DNA from: Hyalella azteca | Lineage: Eukaryota; Arthropoda; Malacostraca; Amphipoda; Hyalellidae | NCBI RefSeq assembly: GCF_000764305.2 | Contig: NW_025933011.1 | Span: forward strand, 186,001 to 250,000 | Direction of reading: 5' to 3' | Length of the DNA: 64,000 nucleotides | Part shown: piece by piece, positions 35,801 to 49,700 of the stretch | Layout of the letters: every line of letters begins with the position of its first letter | Numbering within the stretch: position 1 is the stretch's first letter | Notes under the pieces: model-generated | Told to the model about the DNA's origin: nothing | The model's input: only the letters and a program-made list of their open reading frames with translations | The model's database searches: none | Program-made: the position numbers and the translations under genes

Positions 35801-38252
35801 ACGATGTTTCTGTATTGTAACTCTGCTCACAATACCTAATGGATACAAAAATAACATAATTGGCATATCTACAAAAACATTTAACTTTTTAACAAACTTG
35901 GGACATTAGCGGAATCGATGTGACTACGAGTTAACGCAATAAAGTGGATGCTTATCCAACACAGAATTGAGCAGATGATGTGCGTGAAAAGAGAGCTAAA
36001 TTTCAAGCCCAAAATTGATTCTCGAAATAGACGTGCGTGGGTTACATGTACGACAATGCATTGGTCTTGTCTCCAGTCGGGCCAATCAATCACAAGAATT
36101 TGGCCACACAAGCTGATTTGGAGGAATTTTCGGGATCGCGTTCCTAGTTAGTGCCTTGCCAATTTATATAGCGTCGGGATCTACTGGGTTCCGTGAGTAG
36201 CTAGTAGGTAGGAAAGTAAGGATTGCACAAATTTATTTCTAATAATTCGTCTCCTACTACTATTTTTGACGTGATTTAGGGCGTCTGTTCCTGGAAATAA
36301 TTCTAGGAACGTCGTGAGAAAGATGCAGAAGAAATAAGCTGCTGCAACAATCGGTAGTTTGATTGTTTGTCCACGGCAATTATTGCACTTACTCATGTCA
36401 TAATTGTTGGAATCCACCGCGTCTCTAGAAAAACGCATCTAATTATTCAATGGAGACACTTCTGATGACATTAAAATACTTAGTTTTGTCTCTAGTAATA
36501 CGATAATCTGAATTGCACATCAAAGACTTCGAAAAACAAGATCAGCGAGTATCAGAAAATGCTGCGGCTTTATAATAGTGAAAGGCGGAGCAGCAAGTTG
36601 AGAATCCGAGTCTTCGGAACACTATGGAAAACAGCAATAATTTTTAGCTTATTATGTATCTTAATTACCATCGTAAGCGTGTCGTTCAATTGAAATATGA
36701 AATTTTTAATAAACTATTTATGGAGAATAAAAGTAATTTAAGATGTATAAAATTCTTAAAAGATTGGATATGGACATAGAGATTACTCGAATATTCACAT
36801 GAATGAAGGATAATTATTTGAAACCCGTTAAAAGTTTTGAAATATTGTCAAAGTGAATGAATATTCATGCGGAATGGTAACAGAATGATTAAACCTCTAA
36901 AAACTGTACGTGCCTATAAAGAATTTATGGAGACTGCAGGAAAAAGGAAACAGAATGAATAGGAAATTTGCGGCAAAAGGGAAAAAAAAAGAAATAGGTA
37001 TGTGTGCAATTTAGAAAATGTTATTGAAGGAAAATTGGGCAGTCTTTTATATAATAAAAAATTCTTTAAAACACGTGAAAATTTTTGGGGAAATTAAAAA
37101 ATAATGTAGGCTCTAATCAAACGAGCGAGTTCAAATGAAACGCCCATGTAGTTCGTCAACACCCAAGTAGTTTGTCAACGTGCTATAGTCATGCTAGAAG
37201 TCAAAAACTTCAGATCGATATGAAAAGTGCCACAAACAAAAAATAAATGAATATGTAAATAAATAAATAAAAATAAACAAAATTATCATTGATGAAATAA
37301 ATGCTAGTAATTGATGTAAAAAAATACGCTATATACTGTAGGACAAAGCAAGTTTTCATTCCTCAAACATTGTCCATAGAGGCGATTTTTGGTGTCCATA
37401 TACGGAGAAGGACTCGTGTTGAATATATCTGCAGGTATTTCTCTTGCTAACTCATTATTGTTCAGCCATATTTTCAACCTCGTGTCTCTAGTGTCTAGGC
37501 ATGAGTGAACCATTCTGTGTTTACTACTACTAACTATCACAGAGAGTGACAGAGTTTTGTATAGACTGACCCAAACTACCCAGGTAAATGTCATAGTGAA
37601 TGATCAGCTACCCACTCACTATATCACGATTCAAAAATTGCACACCAAATTCCGTCGACCAAGAAAACCTTCACGCTAGTGCGCAAGATTGAAAGCACTT
37701 AGAAAAATTACAACTACATATTGATACAACTTATAGAGGAAATTCATCCGGCATGGCAACAGCGGCCAATCTTCATTGGTCCGCAGCGCCCCGTCAGCAG
37801 TTACGTAGCCATTAAGTACACGTAGATAGCCTTATTCATTAGCTCGTTGAAACTCGTGGGAGGTGGAACGTGCACTTCTCGTTTCCACTCTCGGGTAAGT
37901 TGTAATTATGCTTAGCTCTACCGCCGTTCTTAATTTACTTAGGCCAGATTAGTGTTCGTGATAGTATTTTCCGACCAATCAAACTAGGGTCACTTGTCTG
38001 TTCAGCAAAGTATGCTAACCTTGGCTTCTTATCACGTGCTTGCCATTTGAATGCAAATAACCGTAAACCTGTGATTGTTGACCCCCGTGTTCCTTGCTAC
38101 AGATAGACCTCCTGACTGGCCACCAAGGGGCTACTCATCCACGGAGTGAGACGTACGGCTCCTTCTCCCTATCCAGATCTAGATCCCTATACCTACATCC
38201 TCGTCCTCATCTTCCTGCCTTGGCGCTTTAAGCTTAGGAATCAGCCGCTCCA
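32821..38252. other. Long non-coding stretch
   Basis: No supported gene. Notable only are a short inverted repeat CATACCTATTGATAGGTATG near 34125 and a twice-repeated CCMATGTAGTTYGTCAAC word at about 37143-37180. Small frames exist, for example 36181-36438 (minus, 85 codons, one hydrophobic segment AAAYFFCIFLTTFLELF), but nothing supports expression. Confidence 0.5.
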
Positions 38253-38306
38253 CTTGCATCCTGGTGGAACCTTGCATCCTGGTGGAACCTTGCATCCTGG
38301 CGGGAC
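38253..38306. repeat. 18 bp tandem triplication
   Basis: CTTGCATCCTGGTGGAAC is repeated at 38253 and 38271 and, with two changes, at 38289. The unit is six codons and reads Leu-His-Pro-Gly-Gly-Thr in a 67-codon plus-strand frame (38146-38349). That is the only hint that the segment could be coding, and it is weak. Confidence 0.85.
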
Positions 38307-40510
38307 AGTGATACCCCGGCGATCTTACGCTGTTCAAGGGCACCAGTAATGCCTTACTTTTTCTGCTTGATTTCTATTGTTTATTAAATGTTAAGTAAGT
38401 TAATCGTGTTTCGATTTGCATCCCGTGACGAGGTCTGGTTACGGTAGATTCCTTGGCTGAGCTAACCCTGGACCGTAATTGGAATTTTCCAGCTTCTCTG
38501 GACTACGGTTGTAGTAGTGCCTCAGAATTCCTTTACACAACTCATCCTGAACAATTCTGCATTACAGTGAGCAATTCTGATGACAGTCCCATCACAAACA
38601 ACTCACGTAAGAGTCGTCTGTCTTAAGTTAGGAATCGTAAGGTTAAGTTTGTGATACGTTAAGGCTTCCAGTTTTACCCAAGGCCTATATATATTAGCTG
38701 AGGATCTGAGCCACGTGAAGTTATAACAGATATGAGTAACAATCTTAGTGGCTTCGGCGAAACCGTTATTAAAGCTCCTTATTTAATTTTTTATCAGCAT
38801 GTCTACTTCGTAAAATTCAACTGATATTCACCGAAAAAAAATCATATTAGGAAGCCTTTCAATTCATTATGATTGAAGACCTTACTTATTCGGCCATCTG
38901 CTTGATTCTTATCCGAGGAGCTCAATTTGACTCTTTTCTAATTGTTACTTTGTCACAAGACTGCAATTAAAAAACACAAAACTGAATTTATTCCTTGATA
39001 AATATTTATCTAAAAATAAACTAAGACCCATCGATGAACTTATCTGTATTTATATAAGCTGAGAGGAGCATTTGTTCAACTAAATCGTTCATGATTGATC
39101 ACAAAACAATCTGCTTAAGTTACAAATCATTCTGATATGACATATATTTTTCTGACATGACACATTATTCTGACAGGACAAAAATTATAGGACAGAATTG
39201 CGGTATTGCTTCCGGCCATCCAAATCGGCGCCTATCATCTTGTAAGAAAAAAAAGTGAAAGTTTCGCCAGCTTTTCTAAATGTCTGTTATTAGGTAAATA
39301 ATGATTGCAGTGAAAATTCTTTATAAGTAGAGGCACTTACGCTTAGAGCTTATATTTCGTTCCCCGAGTCATATTCTTGTTCCATATAATACTCAGCGTA
39401 ATTTTAAAAATTTGCGCTTCAGTTTTCTTGGTAATTCCGTCAGCGACGAGGCCCTCCTGTACTTTGTTCATTCACACAACATGAGAAGAGTCATTTACCG
39501 GCAAACTCATACAGATGTGTTAGCTAGATTCCACCCGCTGAAAATGCCAACAGTAGGCGTAAGAAAATCTAATATTCCATGTTAAATTAGAATGAAGTGA
39601 AAGTAAAATTATTCTAGCTATATTTTTGGAAAACACTCGCAGGCGTGAGATAGGGTTGGCTTTCGCCGTAGGCTTAGACAAATTTACGTGTGACGTGAGC
39701 TGGGCAAGGAAATGCGTGGGACTTCTTTGTTCCGTGTAACTTAATTACAAGGACGAGTGTACTCGTGAATACGCGAGAGCGAATAAAAGTTTTTACTTTC
39801 TGCCATTCCGACCATCGAAAAATAAATTTTGCTAAATAATTAAAAGATTTACCGTAGCAAGTAACATTCTACACTAACAAGCACTAATATAATATTGTAA
39901 AAATTACCAAATCTGTAATAAACTCGAAAATATAACTCTGTGCTGTGCCATTTGGAAAAGATTTTCTTCGTAAACTAACATCAGCGTGCAAATGTACACG
40001 CGTTTCAAAAAATTACGAAATACAAGTGGGCGAATTATTGGACCCTCGCAAACTGTAATAACATAATCAACGCTGCACTAACTCATTTTACATACAAATG
40101 CAGCCACTAAGACGTCGCCTACAATTATGCGTTGAAATGAGGCAGTGAGTTCTTTCAGACATCCGTTACGATTCTCCGTTTTAAATGCTGCTCGTAAATT
40201 GAGTTTCGACCTCGTGGAGTGACTTGAATACATCAAAAGCTTAGATGGATTCAACAGAATCTGAATATAATTGTGATGTTCAATATTAACATACAATATT
40301 GGATCGCCTAAATAAGGTTCATTTGTTTATTTATTTGGGCTTCGTTTTAATGACTCCTGGTGATCTCCATTCTTGTACCGTTGTCACTGTATTGGTGATG
40401 TATGTACACGCGAGCAGTAATTCTCTTTATTCCATCCCAACTTTATTTTACAACATTCAATATTGTTATTTACACAGACATAATATACTTACTATATATT
40501 TGTCCTTCTT
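38307..40510. other. AT-rich non-coding stretch
   Basis: No gene seen. TCTGAYATGACA-type words recur at 39132-39180. Confidence 0.6.
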
Positions 40511-41279
40511 TTCCAGTTCCATCGCTTCACTACTCTTCCAGTTCCATCCCTGCATTCCTCTTCCAGTTCCATCCCTTCACTTCTCTTCCAGTTCCATCCC
40601 TGCACCAATCTTACAGTTCCATCCCTTCACTTCTCTTCCAGTTCCATCCCTGCACTAATCTTCCAGTTCCATCCCTTCACTTCTCTTCCAGTTCCATCCC
40701 TTCACTTCTCTTCCAGTTCCATCCCTGCACTCCTCTTCCAGTTCCATCCCTTAACTTCTCTTCCAGTTCCATCCCTACACTCCTCTTCCAGTTCCATCCC
40801 TTCACTTCTCTTCCAGTTTCATCCCTGCACTTCTCTTCCAGTTCCATCCCTGCACTCCTCTTCCAGTTCCATCCCTGTACTTCTCCTCCAGTTCCATCCC
40901 TTCACTCCTCTTCCAGTTCCATCCCTTCACTCCTCCTGCAGTTCCATCCCTTCACTCTTTTTCCAGTTCCATCCCTTCACTCTTCCAGTTCCATCCCTTC
41001 ACTCTTTTTCCAGTTCCATCCCTTCACTCTTCCAGTTCCGTCCCTTCACTCCTCCTCTAGTTCCATCCCTTCACTTCTCTTCCAGTTTCATCCCTTCACT
41101 CCGCTTCCAGTTCCATCCCTCCACTCCTCTTCCAGTTCCATCCCTTCACTCCGCTTCCAGTTCCATCCCTTCACTCCGCTTCCAGTTCCATCCCTTCACT
41201 CCTCTTCCAGTTCCATCCCTTCACTCCTCTTCCAGTTCCATCCCTTCACTCCTCTTCCAGTTCCATCCCTTCACTTCTC
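40511..41279. repeat. 25 bp minisatellite, about 30 units
   Basis: The unit is TTCCAGTTCCATCCCTTCAC followed by TYCTC. It is pyrimidine-rich on the plus strand, and two units shortened by 8 bp lie near 40980 and 41030. Variants cluster: TGCACT units dominate the first half, TTCACTCC and CCGC variants the second. Because the unit has no stop in any plus-strand frame and 25 is not a multiple of three, all three frames stay open and repeat every 25 residues. The resulting 310-codon frame (40402-41334) is therefore an artefact and not a gene. Confidence 0.95.
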
Positions 41280-43326
41280 CCTCCGTGTCTCTCTCGAACA
41301 TTGGGCAAGCAGCGTCCCTGAATTTAATCATTAGCGAAGGGATCGAATTTTGCGTTGCGCCGGTGCATGCTATTGGATCTTGCCCGATATTGGCTTTCAT
41401 TTTACTTGCTCTCTAATCATAGACTTCAAACAAAACCGAAGAAGGCTCCGGAGGAACAAATTATGCGAGATTACGGCTTACATCAAAGTGAATTACGTTG
41501 ATTGTCTTATTTTACATTTGACAGATTGTCTATATCGCGTCTCAGTTGCAAAGCCTATGCAAATTAATGGTTTTCTCCAACATTGTTCTGGCAGGCGTAA
41601 ATAATTTCTCTACTTTTTTAGATATTTTAATCAAACAAATTTCTGGTATTATAAATTTGAGAAATATTGATCACTTGCTCCGTACATATGACTTTATTAT
41701 TTATATTAAAACTATTTACATTATAATAATTTCATGCGATAAAGAAATGTACGTAAGAACGTTATAAAGAAAATACGCTGGTAAATCGAACGACATCGTT
41801 GCTGATCAAATGGAAGGATTTGAATTTTCGTGCTGCGACATACGTTTAGACTCTGAGTTCGAAAATATACTAATAGAAGAGATAATATAAACACAGCAAA
41901 ATAATTTAAACTTCGAAAGTCGAATTTAAAAAAATATATTGTAGGCCGAATTTCTACGACCCACAAGGATTTTCAAATTCTGTAACGATTGAAACTGAAT
42001 GAGCTCACCAAACAAGATTACCTTTCAAATTGATAAAACCTATTTATTAAATTAGCGTAAATTTATATTCAATATTTAATACTGATATTAGGGGTTAAGA
42101 ATTTTTAGCCGAAGAAAATGGAAACATCACGTGAATAAAAAGGAGAAATTCATTCCGTGGCTTCAGATCTAATCAGATAACAATTAGTTCAATCAACTTC
42201 CCCGGATTTACTGTCTTCGTGGAAGGTAAAGTTTTGTTTTCAGTTGTTTGTCGCAGATACGCAACTCGTCGCACGCGCTAAAAGCAGTCTCGGTATATTT
42301 GCTCTCGTAAGGGAAGCTATAACTCGCTCGCGTCGAGAGCTAATGCATCTTCTTAGCGGAGTCCTCAACTTTGTTCGGTTAAGCAGAGCGCCGTGAACTG
42401 AGTGAGCAAATAAAGCCAGCAACGTCTGATGATGTGAGGGATGGGGCGGTGAATCTACTGCGTTACGTGCCAACGTGACGGGAATTAGCGGTAAATCTAT
42501 AACTATTCGTTGGAGAGTGTAAATAGATTTTTTTGGAGTACAACCATCATGATTTATGCCTCACAACCAGGTACATGGAAGTGAAGCACCATAAAAGGTT
42601 CCATACCTGTTTGTTTAATTCACGCATAAGTGAATGAAATGCACTAATGCATTACAGGATGGAAAGAGATGATGGATTCGTGACGTAAAAAAGTGACGTT
42701 GTAAATGTGACTCTTGCTTTTAAAAATCTTGAGAAGGCTTGATGGTTGAGGAAACCACCAGTTTAGTTTTTGAACCCATCACTTTAATATTATTTATAAT
42801 GTAGCAGTTTTTTTTAAATGAAACATTGCACGCATTTCATGCCGGACTATTGAACAGTATCGTTCAAATTGATGTAACTTCTCATCAATTTATCAATCAA
42901 GCTTAATCGTATATTAATTTTTAAGATTGAATAGTTTAAATCCGGGCAGAAAGAATAATGAATCAACCCACAATTTTTTGCCACACTGTAATGAAATTAA
43001 ATAAAAATTCTCGTACACATGACTACTGACAAGTATTTCTATTTTGACTTTTAGCATAGAAAGGATTCGAACAGAAAGGACTCATTTTCATCACAGAAAG
43101 GATTCGAATTTCAAAGACTTCATAAGGAAAGTTTTCATAAAACTGGAATGAAATAAAAAACAAAGAAATTCCACGATGCCAGGATCTATTTATATGTACT
43201 TTGCTGTTTATCCCCAGGCCTTGTCAAGATTACAAAAAAGAATTGTCATGCGTGCTATAAAATATAACAGAAAGCATATTCCTGACTTGTGTAATTCGCC
43301 ATCATCCTGCAGAGAATTAAGCTCGA
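41280..43326. other. Non-coding stretch
   Basis: No gene supported. A patch at 42240-42480 is richer in GC and open for 77 codons on the minus strand (Arg/Ala/Ser-rich, no motif). Confidence 0.55.
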
Positions 43327-43434
43327 GAATAAACTGAATAAGAATATTTTCAGTTGTGCTGTGAATAAACTGAATAAGAATATTTTCAGTTGTGCTGTGA
43401 ATAAACTGAATAAGAATATTTTCAGATGTGCTTT
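43327..43434. repeat. 36 bp tandem triplication
   Basis: GAATAAACTGAATAAGAATA plus TTTTCAGTTGTGCTGT is repeated at 43327, 43363 and 43399, with changes only in the last unit. The period is 12 codons, and a minus-strand frame (43208-43480) reads it as ENILIQFIHSTT three times. No other support for coding. Confidence 0.9.
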
Positions 43435-43583
43435 GGGCCGCAGCGCTGCGTCTTTGTTGTGTCGTCTGAGTGGAACACAAGGAGTCGCTTAGCCTGCATC
43501 AGCTCATGGCTGACATCGCAGCAATTACCCAATCTGAATCATCATAATATTCTCGAATATTTTTTATATTTTAAGCATTATTA

Positions 43584-43728
43584 GGAAAAATATTACTCAG
43601 TACTCACCGCAGGGAGTGACAGAGAGCGCATTTTCTCGTCCGTCCGTGAAGTCACGGACAGACAGACGGACGGACGGACATGACGAGCACAATAGCGCCT
43701 TTTTTCTTTAATGAGAAAATGCGCTAGA
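43584..43728 (-). mobile_element. Interspersed repeat copy 2 (AGCGCATTTTCTC family)
   Basis: It has the same organisation as the copies at 23.7 and 59.1 kb. AGCGCATTTTCTC lies at 43625-43637 and its inverse at 43713-43725, with a left extension TACTCACCGCAGGGAGTGAC. The GACGAAAACTTGAGG block is missing or replaced by CCGTCCGTGAA, which makes this the shortest copy. Confidence 0.8.
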
Positions 43729-46700
43729 ATCGATCTGAATGATTGGCGATGTTCGAGGGTGCGGTCAAATTACATTTTTAATACATACTATCGTTATTCG
43801 TAATTTAATGCTTAGGCGATTTGGAAATATTTTCACTATTTTCACTGGAATAGAATTATTAATCATATCAGAAATTTACTTTGGCGGCCACTCAAGGAGT
43901 ATTACCGTATTTTGAAATGTATTAGTATATACTGCAGTTTTTTACGCAATAATGCTATAGGTAATACCTCCATATCACCTTCAAGCCAGTATAATATGTT
44001 TAGGTAGGCGGAATATTTTCCTAAAATGCAAATTATAGAGTTATCCTTGAGTCCCAACACAAGTTTTTGTTTACAGAGGCCATCAGTGCAGAATAATGTT
44101 CTTTGCCGCCAAGCGCCTATACAATAAAGTTTGACCACATCTGTATGGAGGTTCTCTGCGGCTGACTATTCTTTTCTGCATAGAATTTGGTTTACAAGGA
44201 ATTCTTTTTCGCTGAGAAATTGGGCCGCATTTACAGGCATCCAGAGTTTGAATACGCTCACACGATCGCGATTTTGCAGCATTTATTCTATGGGGCAAAG
44301 TTTGATCATTGCAACAAATAGAGAAGTTTATGCACATAGTCGATAGCTGGTCTTTGTGAGCTTAAACAACTTCGGTACCGACTCAGACTTATGAATTTTG
44401 GTTGGAATCCGTATTTACATAGACTGATGTTTCAACAAACCGCATGATCATCAACCAGATAATGCAAATGAAACAAAGGAAATGAGAATATACGGGGTTA
44501 ACTATTATGAGATAATTTAGAGAGCTTATGCAGAATTTCTTACGGTCAATCAACGCTTAATCTAAATGCATTCTATAATTTAAACTCGGGAAATGAGCGC
44601 CGACATGTATATCTTAAATTTATCGATTGTTGTAATTTAACTAAAGCATTTTAAACAATAATATATATGTTATTTATCGCACGAACGATAATGACTTTGA
44701 AATTTGTAGACATTTTGTTAAGTTGTTGTTAAATTTTTAACAGTCTTATTTCACAATTAAAGTCGCAGCAAGTAAAACTTCCTCTGCATGCGCAATAATT
44801 CTAAATTAACCATTAGCATTTCAAGCAGGCTAAAAAAATGCTTAAAGATTTTCTATACCGAAAAATCCCACCTTTCATGAAAATGTTGAGAAAAATGAGT
44901 TTGTGAAATTTTGTTGTGAAATCAAAACATTGAGTTTGTGAAATTTTACGGCAATTCGCAAGAAAGAAGTGCATTTAAAATATGCGATTATTTCGATCAT
45001 TGTTTTGAAAAATAGTGATTTAAATTTTAGGTCATATGACCGAAATTACTAAATCTCAATTAGGCTTCTACTCTAATGCTTAGAAAAGAACAAAAATCTC
45101 TTCATCAATAAGGCCTTTCTATTTTAGTCAATTATTTCTATTATATATAATAATTCATGTGCTATCAGGAATTACTGCTACGGCTGTCTTTATGAAACGT
45201 GGTCTTGAGAAACACAAATTTATAAAATCAATCTTGAACATTGATCACTTTGATTGTTCTTAGAATGTTCTGCTTTCAGCTCATTTCAAACCATATTTAT
45301 TATTTGTTTTTAAACATAACAAATATGCGTTTGAAAATTTTTGTAGGTTGTCTCTTGAGTATAATTCTCTCAAAATTGATAAGCACGACTGAATTTTCAT
45401 CTTTGAAATTCAATTTAAAAGAAGGTACATGTATTCTCGGTGGAGCTTGGATGATATCAAGGATAGAACGAGAAATTCAATTACACACGACGCCAGTGCC
45501 TGTTCTTTTGTTTGCTCCGAATAATGCGGAGAAGCTTCGTATGTAGCGAGAGGAATGTAATTCGAATGCAATTCATTTAGCCTAAAATTGAAATTCGAAA
45601 TGAAAATTCTTATTTAGTCTCTCACGTAATGCCACGAATTTTAAACGTATTCAAAGATTTCTATTAAGGAAGGATTGCAGCTAATTGAAATGGCCTATTG
45701 TATATTCGTTTACAATAGGTTAATGGAAGAGATAACGTAGGATTATTTCATTTCACTATACGACTAGCTACATTCTATTAAGCACTTGTGGAATTCCAAA
45801 TATGTTTCTGATTTATTCTAAAATTTATTGCTATCAAAACTTTTCATTTTATTTTCATCATTCTTCATTTCGCCTTACATCATTAGAGCTTGAAATCAGC
45901 ATATGTATGGTTTCAAATGGAATAAGCAATGTTTACTGAATTTTTCATTCAATTAAAACCATATTCTTAGAATCTATTCAGCGTCAATTAATAATATAAT
46001 GACTTGCGTTCATAAATGAAGCCAAACGACCTACCTGGTATGCAATACTGCAGGTGAGCGCTACTACGTTACTAGAGCTGCAATTAAAGCTGCCGACTCT
46101 ACGGTTAACATAGCCTGCAATTCGTTGAAAAATACATAATAATAAATGGAATTTGTATCATTAATTTCCTGAAATGTTTCCTGAACGGCATTTAAATCTT
46201 CATTTAGTTACAAAAAAAAATAAATAGAGAACTTCGCTTTAAATCCGACGCCATGGGTTCATTAAAACAAAGCTTGAATTATTCCGGGCGTGCAAAACGT
46301 GCACAGGCTCTCAATTAAGGCCATTGATAATTTAACATGCGCTTCTATAGGCGCCAGGTAATTTTCTTGTCTTTGATTATTTGTTTTGAAGTGAGACGGA
46401 AGCAGGAATACTAACTTTTAAATTTTACAATCTCGTTACTCAGTCGAGCAATATATCGGTGAACGATAGGCAACAGAGAGTATATGACTTGCTTGAGTAA
46501 TCGGTGATAGGTTAATTTCTTCAGATAATGGGAAAAAATACAATCTCAACTAGTTAGACCGTATCAATTTTTAAAGCATTCGAGCCTAATACTAACATTA
46601 AAACGTAAAATATCCCGGATTCTTATTTATTCTTTTTGTGCTCAAGCGCAAAATTTTGATTGCCAAAAAGATATAACACTTTATCTACGAACATATATTG

Positions 46701-49700
46701 GCTGTCGTCCATGCTTTTCGAGTCGGAAGGAAACAGTGCATTGACAAAGAGTTCAGACATTCCAACAGTGTCTGAACTGTATGACTTCAGACATTCTAGT
46801 CGTAAATGTAGAAATTCGGAAACATTGAATTTGTCTCACAAAATTTTCGCACGCCGACGTTTGTATGCGATTACAGATCTTATATCAAACCCAACTCATG
46901 GCACTGAAAATTCAATTTGTTCAATCCCCAGTTTTGGACTTCATACACTTTTATAGCTCAATCTGAATTATTGTTTGTCTCAAGATGAAAAAATATAAAT
47001 GTTTGGTGTAAATCATACTTCTCTCAAATAAACTGAAACTCTTTCCCAAGTCTCCGTAATCAAAAAGTTCAAAGGTATAGATTTCGATGCGAAGTATTGC
47101 CGCTGCACAAGCATGGAATCTTGTTAAAAACTGAAACTGGATTCAATGGAGGAGAAGAATTTTGATTGGGCGTAAAGTCAAGAGTCACTCGTGCGGATTT
47201 TTTTGCCCATACATAGACGTCTCGTTCGAGAAATAAATGGTGCAAGATTTTTTGATGAAAATTTCCCTCATGGATTAGCAAACGTTCGATAGCATGCCTC
47301 TTAATAGAGTGCGAAGCGAGAAAGAAGTTGAATAGATGCAAGAAAATCTGCAGTGATTGTGAAAATGTGAAATTTATAGCGTAAAATAGCACAATTTAAT
47401 TTCATTGAAATTATTACTAAATTGAATTACTGGTAAGCTATCAAATTAACAAAAATATTCGTCGATAAAAGTTTTGACTTGATCTTAGAGCCAGTCATAG
47501 CCTTATAGAGGCTTAGACCAATAGCATTACGGTGTACACTCATCTGCAGCAGGAAGGTAGAGGGCTTAGACTAAATTTCGACTTAATCGAAAACCTTTGA
47601 GGCTGAACCTACAGCAAACAAGAAAATAAACTAACTCTTGAAGCCTTGTGAAATTCCTCTCCTTAGTAACAATTAATACAACAGCAAGTTTAGTGGTCTA
47701 AGGAAACTAACCTTATCCTGTTGGAAAATGAAGCCACATATCGGTGGTTCATGTCAACCGCCATTGTGGCTGCTATGATTTTGAATAGGGTTATCTATAC
47801 GCATGGCAGGGGAAGGCCAATAATTGGCAACTTAGTCTCCTTTGATGGTTCCAGAAGACAAGAAAGCCACTGCGTGAAGCAATTCTGCGCAGCTGCTGTG
47901 GGCAGACGAGCGTTTCTTAGACAGGTCTTGTATATCGGGCCCTGACCTTAGCTTTGATCTGGCCCGGGCAGCCAGATTTAATCAGAAGGCCTCCACTGCG
48001 GCTGCGGGCCTCTCTTGAGAAACACACGACAAAACGGCAACGCAAAATTGCGTGCCCAGATTAACGTTGTAAATTTAACTCAGACCATAACTGGAGAATT
48101 AGGTCTCGCCAGAAGATTAAGCCCAGCAAAGCAGCTTTCAAAGCAAGCTCCTGTTCATTCTCGATTCTGGGCGCGGAGAAATTTGAGAAGCTCTTACCTG
48201 GCGAATGTGATATTATGTCCAGTTAAATTTTTGCTATAATATTTGATTCGGTAACGTAAAAATTTAACTACATTCCAGCGTCTTAAATATCAAGAAATAA
48301 TCATGAAATCGGAAAAATAGGTGGTCTATTTCTTTCAGTTTGTCTATTTATTCTCAATGATAGATATTAGTCTATTGTGATACCAGCAGCCAATACAAAT
48401 CAAGAATTGCATGGTGTGAAACGAAGTGCGCGTAGCGAGATTAATGGCATCAAGTTTACCTGAGACCAGCCATTAGTCATTGCAGCTGCAGTGAAACACG
48501 TCATACGTCCGCTAGCGCCCCGTATGTCATCTTTATGACGGAGCTTGTTCAGGAACAGAGTTTATTCAATGATGCACGGCTTTCTAGCTCCCGTACATAA
48601 AAAGTAGCCATTTTCTACTCGAGTTAACATAAGCATAACAGTACTGATATGGGTGCGTGTGACATTTGTCTTTCGATCTATTTTAAGTTGAAAAGAATTA
48701 CCAATTTTGTTATCTCATGTTTCAGTGTACTTTTTAACAGTTCATAATTTAATTTGTGACCATAATTTAATTTAATTTCACAGTCGCCAAGTCTAATTTT
48801 GATATTTTCCATTATAATGTTTCCAGATTATTCAGAAGATTCTAGAAAGAGGATTAAGTTGATCAAATATATCGCCATAATATTAGAAATCCATCAGCTA
48901 TTCATTACGAAAATTTAGTCTATACATTTGCTCATTGCTGAATGGGAAATTTTCACATGACGATGCAAAAAGATTTTTTTAATTTTCTCACGCGGCTTAT
49001 TTACTCTTTAAATAAATAGTTTAGTTTTTTAGTTTTTAGTTATCAATATTTTTTAAATATCAATAGTTTCTATCAATAGTTTTTAAATATCAATAGTTTC
49101 TTATTGAAATGTCTAAAGTAATTATGATGGATTCGGCATTTCATACCGTAATCTTAAACTGAATATTTTTATGCCAGTATCCCTTATACATTATTAGCAT
49201 CGTTAGTGACGGTCGTTCGGTGTAGACAAGGAGTCAAACAAGGAACTCGTTTCTGAAACTCGGATCTGACCGTGCCACATTGTAAGAAAACGGAAAGATC
49301 TTCGACCTGAATACAAATCTGCAGTTTGCTTCCATTGACGCCCGGCAGTCGCAGCCGTGCCATGTCGGTCGCCGGAGACGGCAGCGGCAAAAATAAAGAC
49401 CTCGGTTTGAAGACACTCTGGGAAAGATTGCAATGGCGACAGAAGTTTAAAGAATCGAACATCGCAATTTTCGTGAAGGTTATCGTGTAAATAATAGTGG
49501 AATGATACCATTTAGCCGGATGAAAGCGGATAGACTATTAGAATCTACAAAGCAGTGTATTTATATCGCATGAAATGGGAGCGCAGTGTATGCGGTGTTA
49601 CTTCAACTTGGTTTTGCCCCCTTGCTTTGTTGAAAAAAAAAACACAACAAACGAATTATTTCGACAAAAAATTATGGTTGAATGATGAAATTATCTCAAA

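Noticed and set aside
36181..36438. 85-codon minus-strand frame with a hydrophobic segment, possible small membrane protein
   Set aside because: Hydrophobic runs are expected by chance in AT-rich DNA, and there is no second supporting signal.
40402..41334. A 310-codon frame rich in Ser, Pro, Phe and His
   Set aside because: It is produced entirely by the stop-free 25 bp minisatellite; the same array is open in the other frames too.
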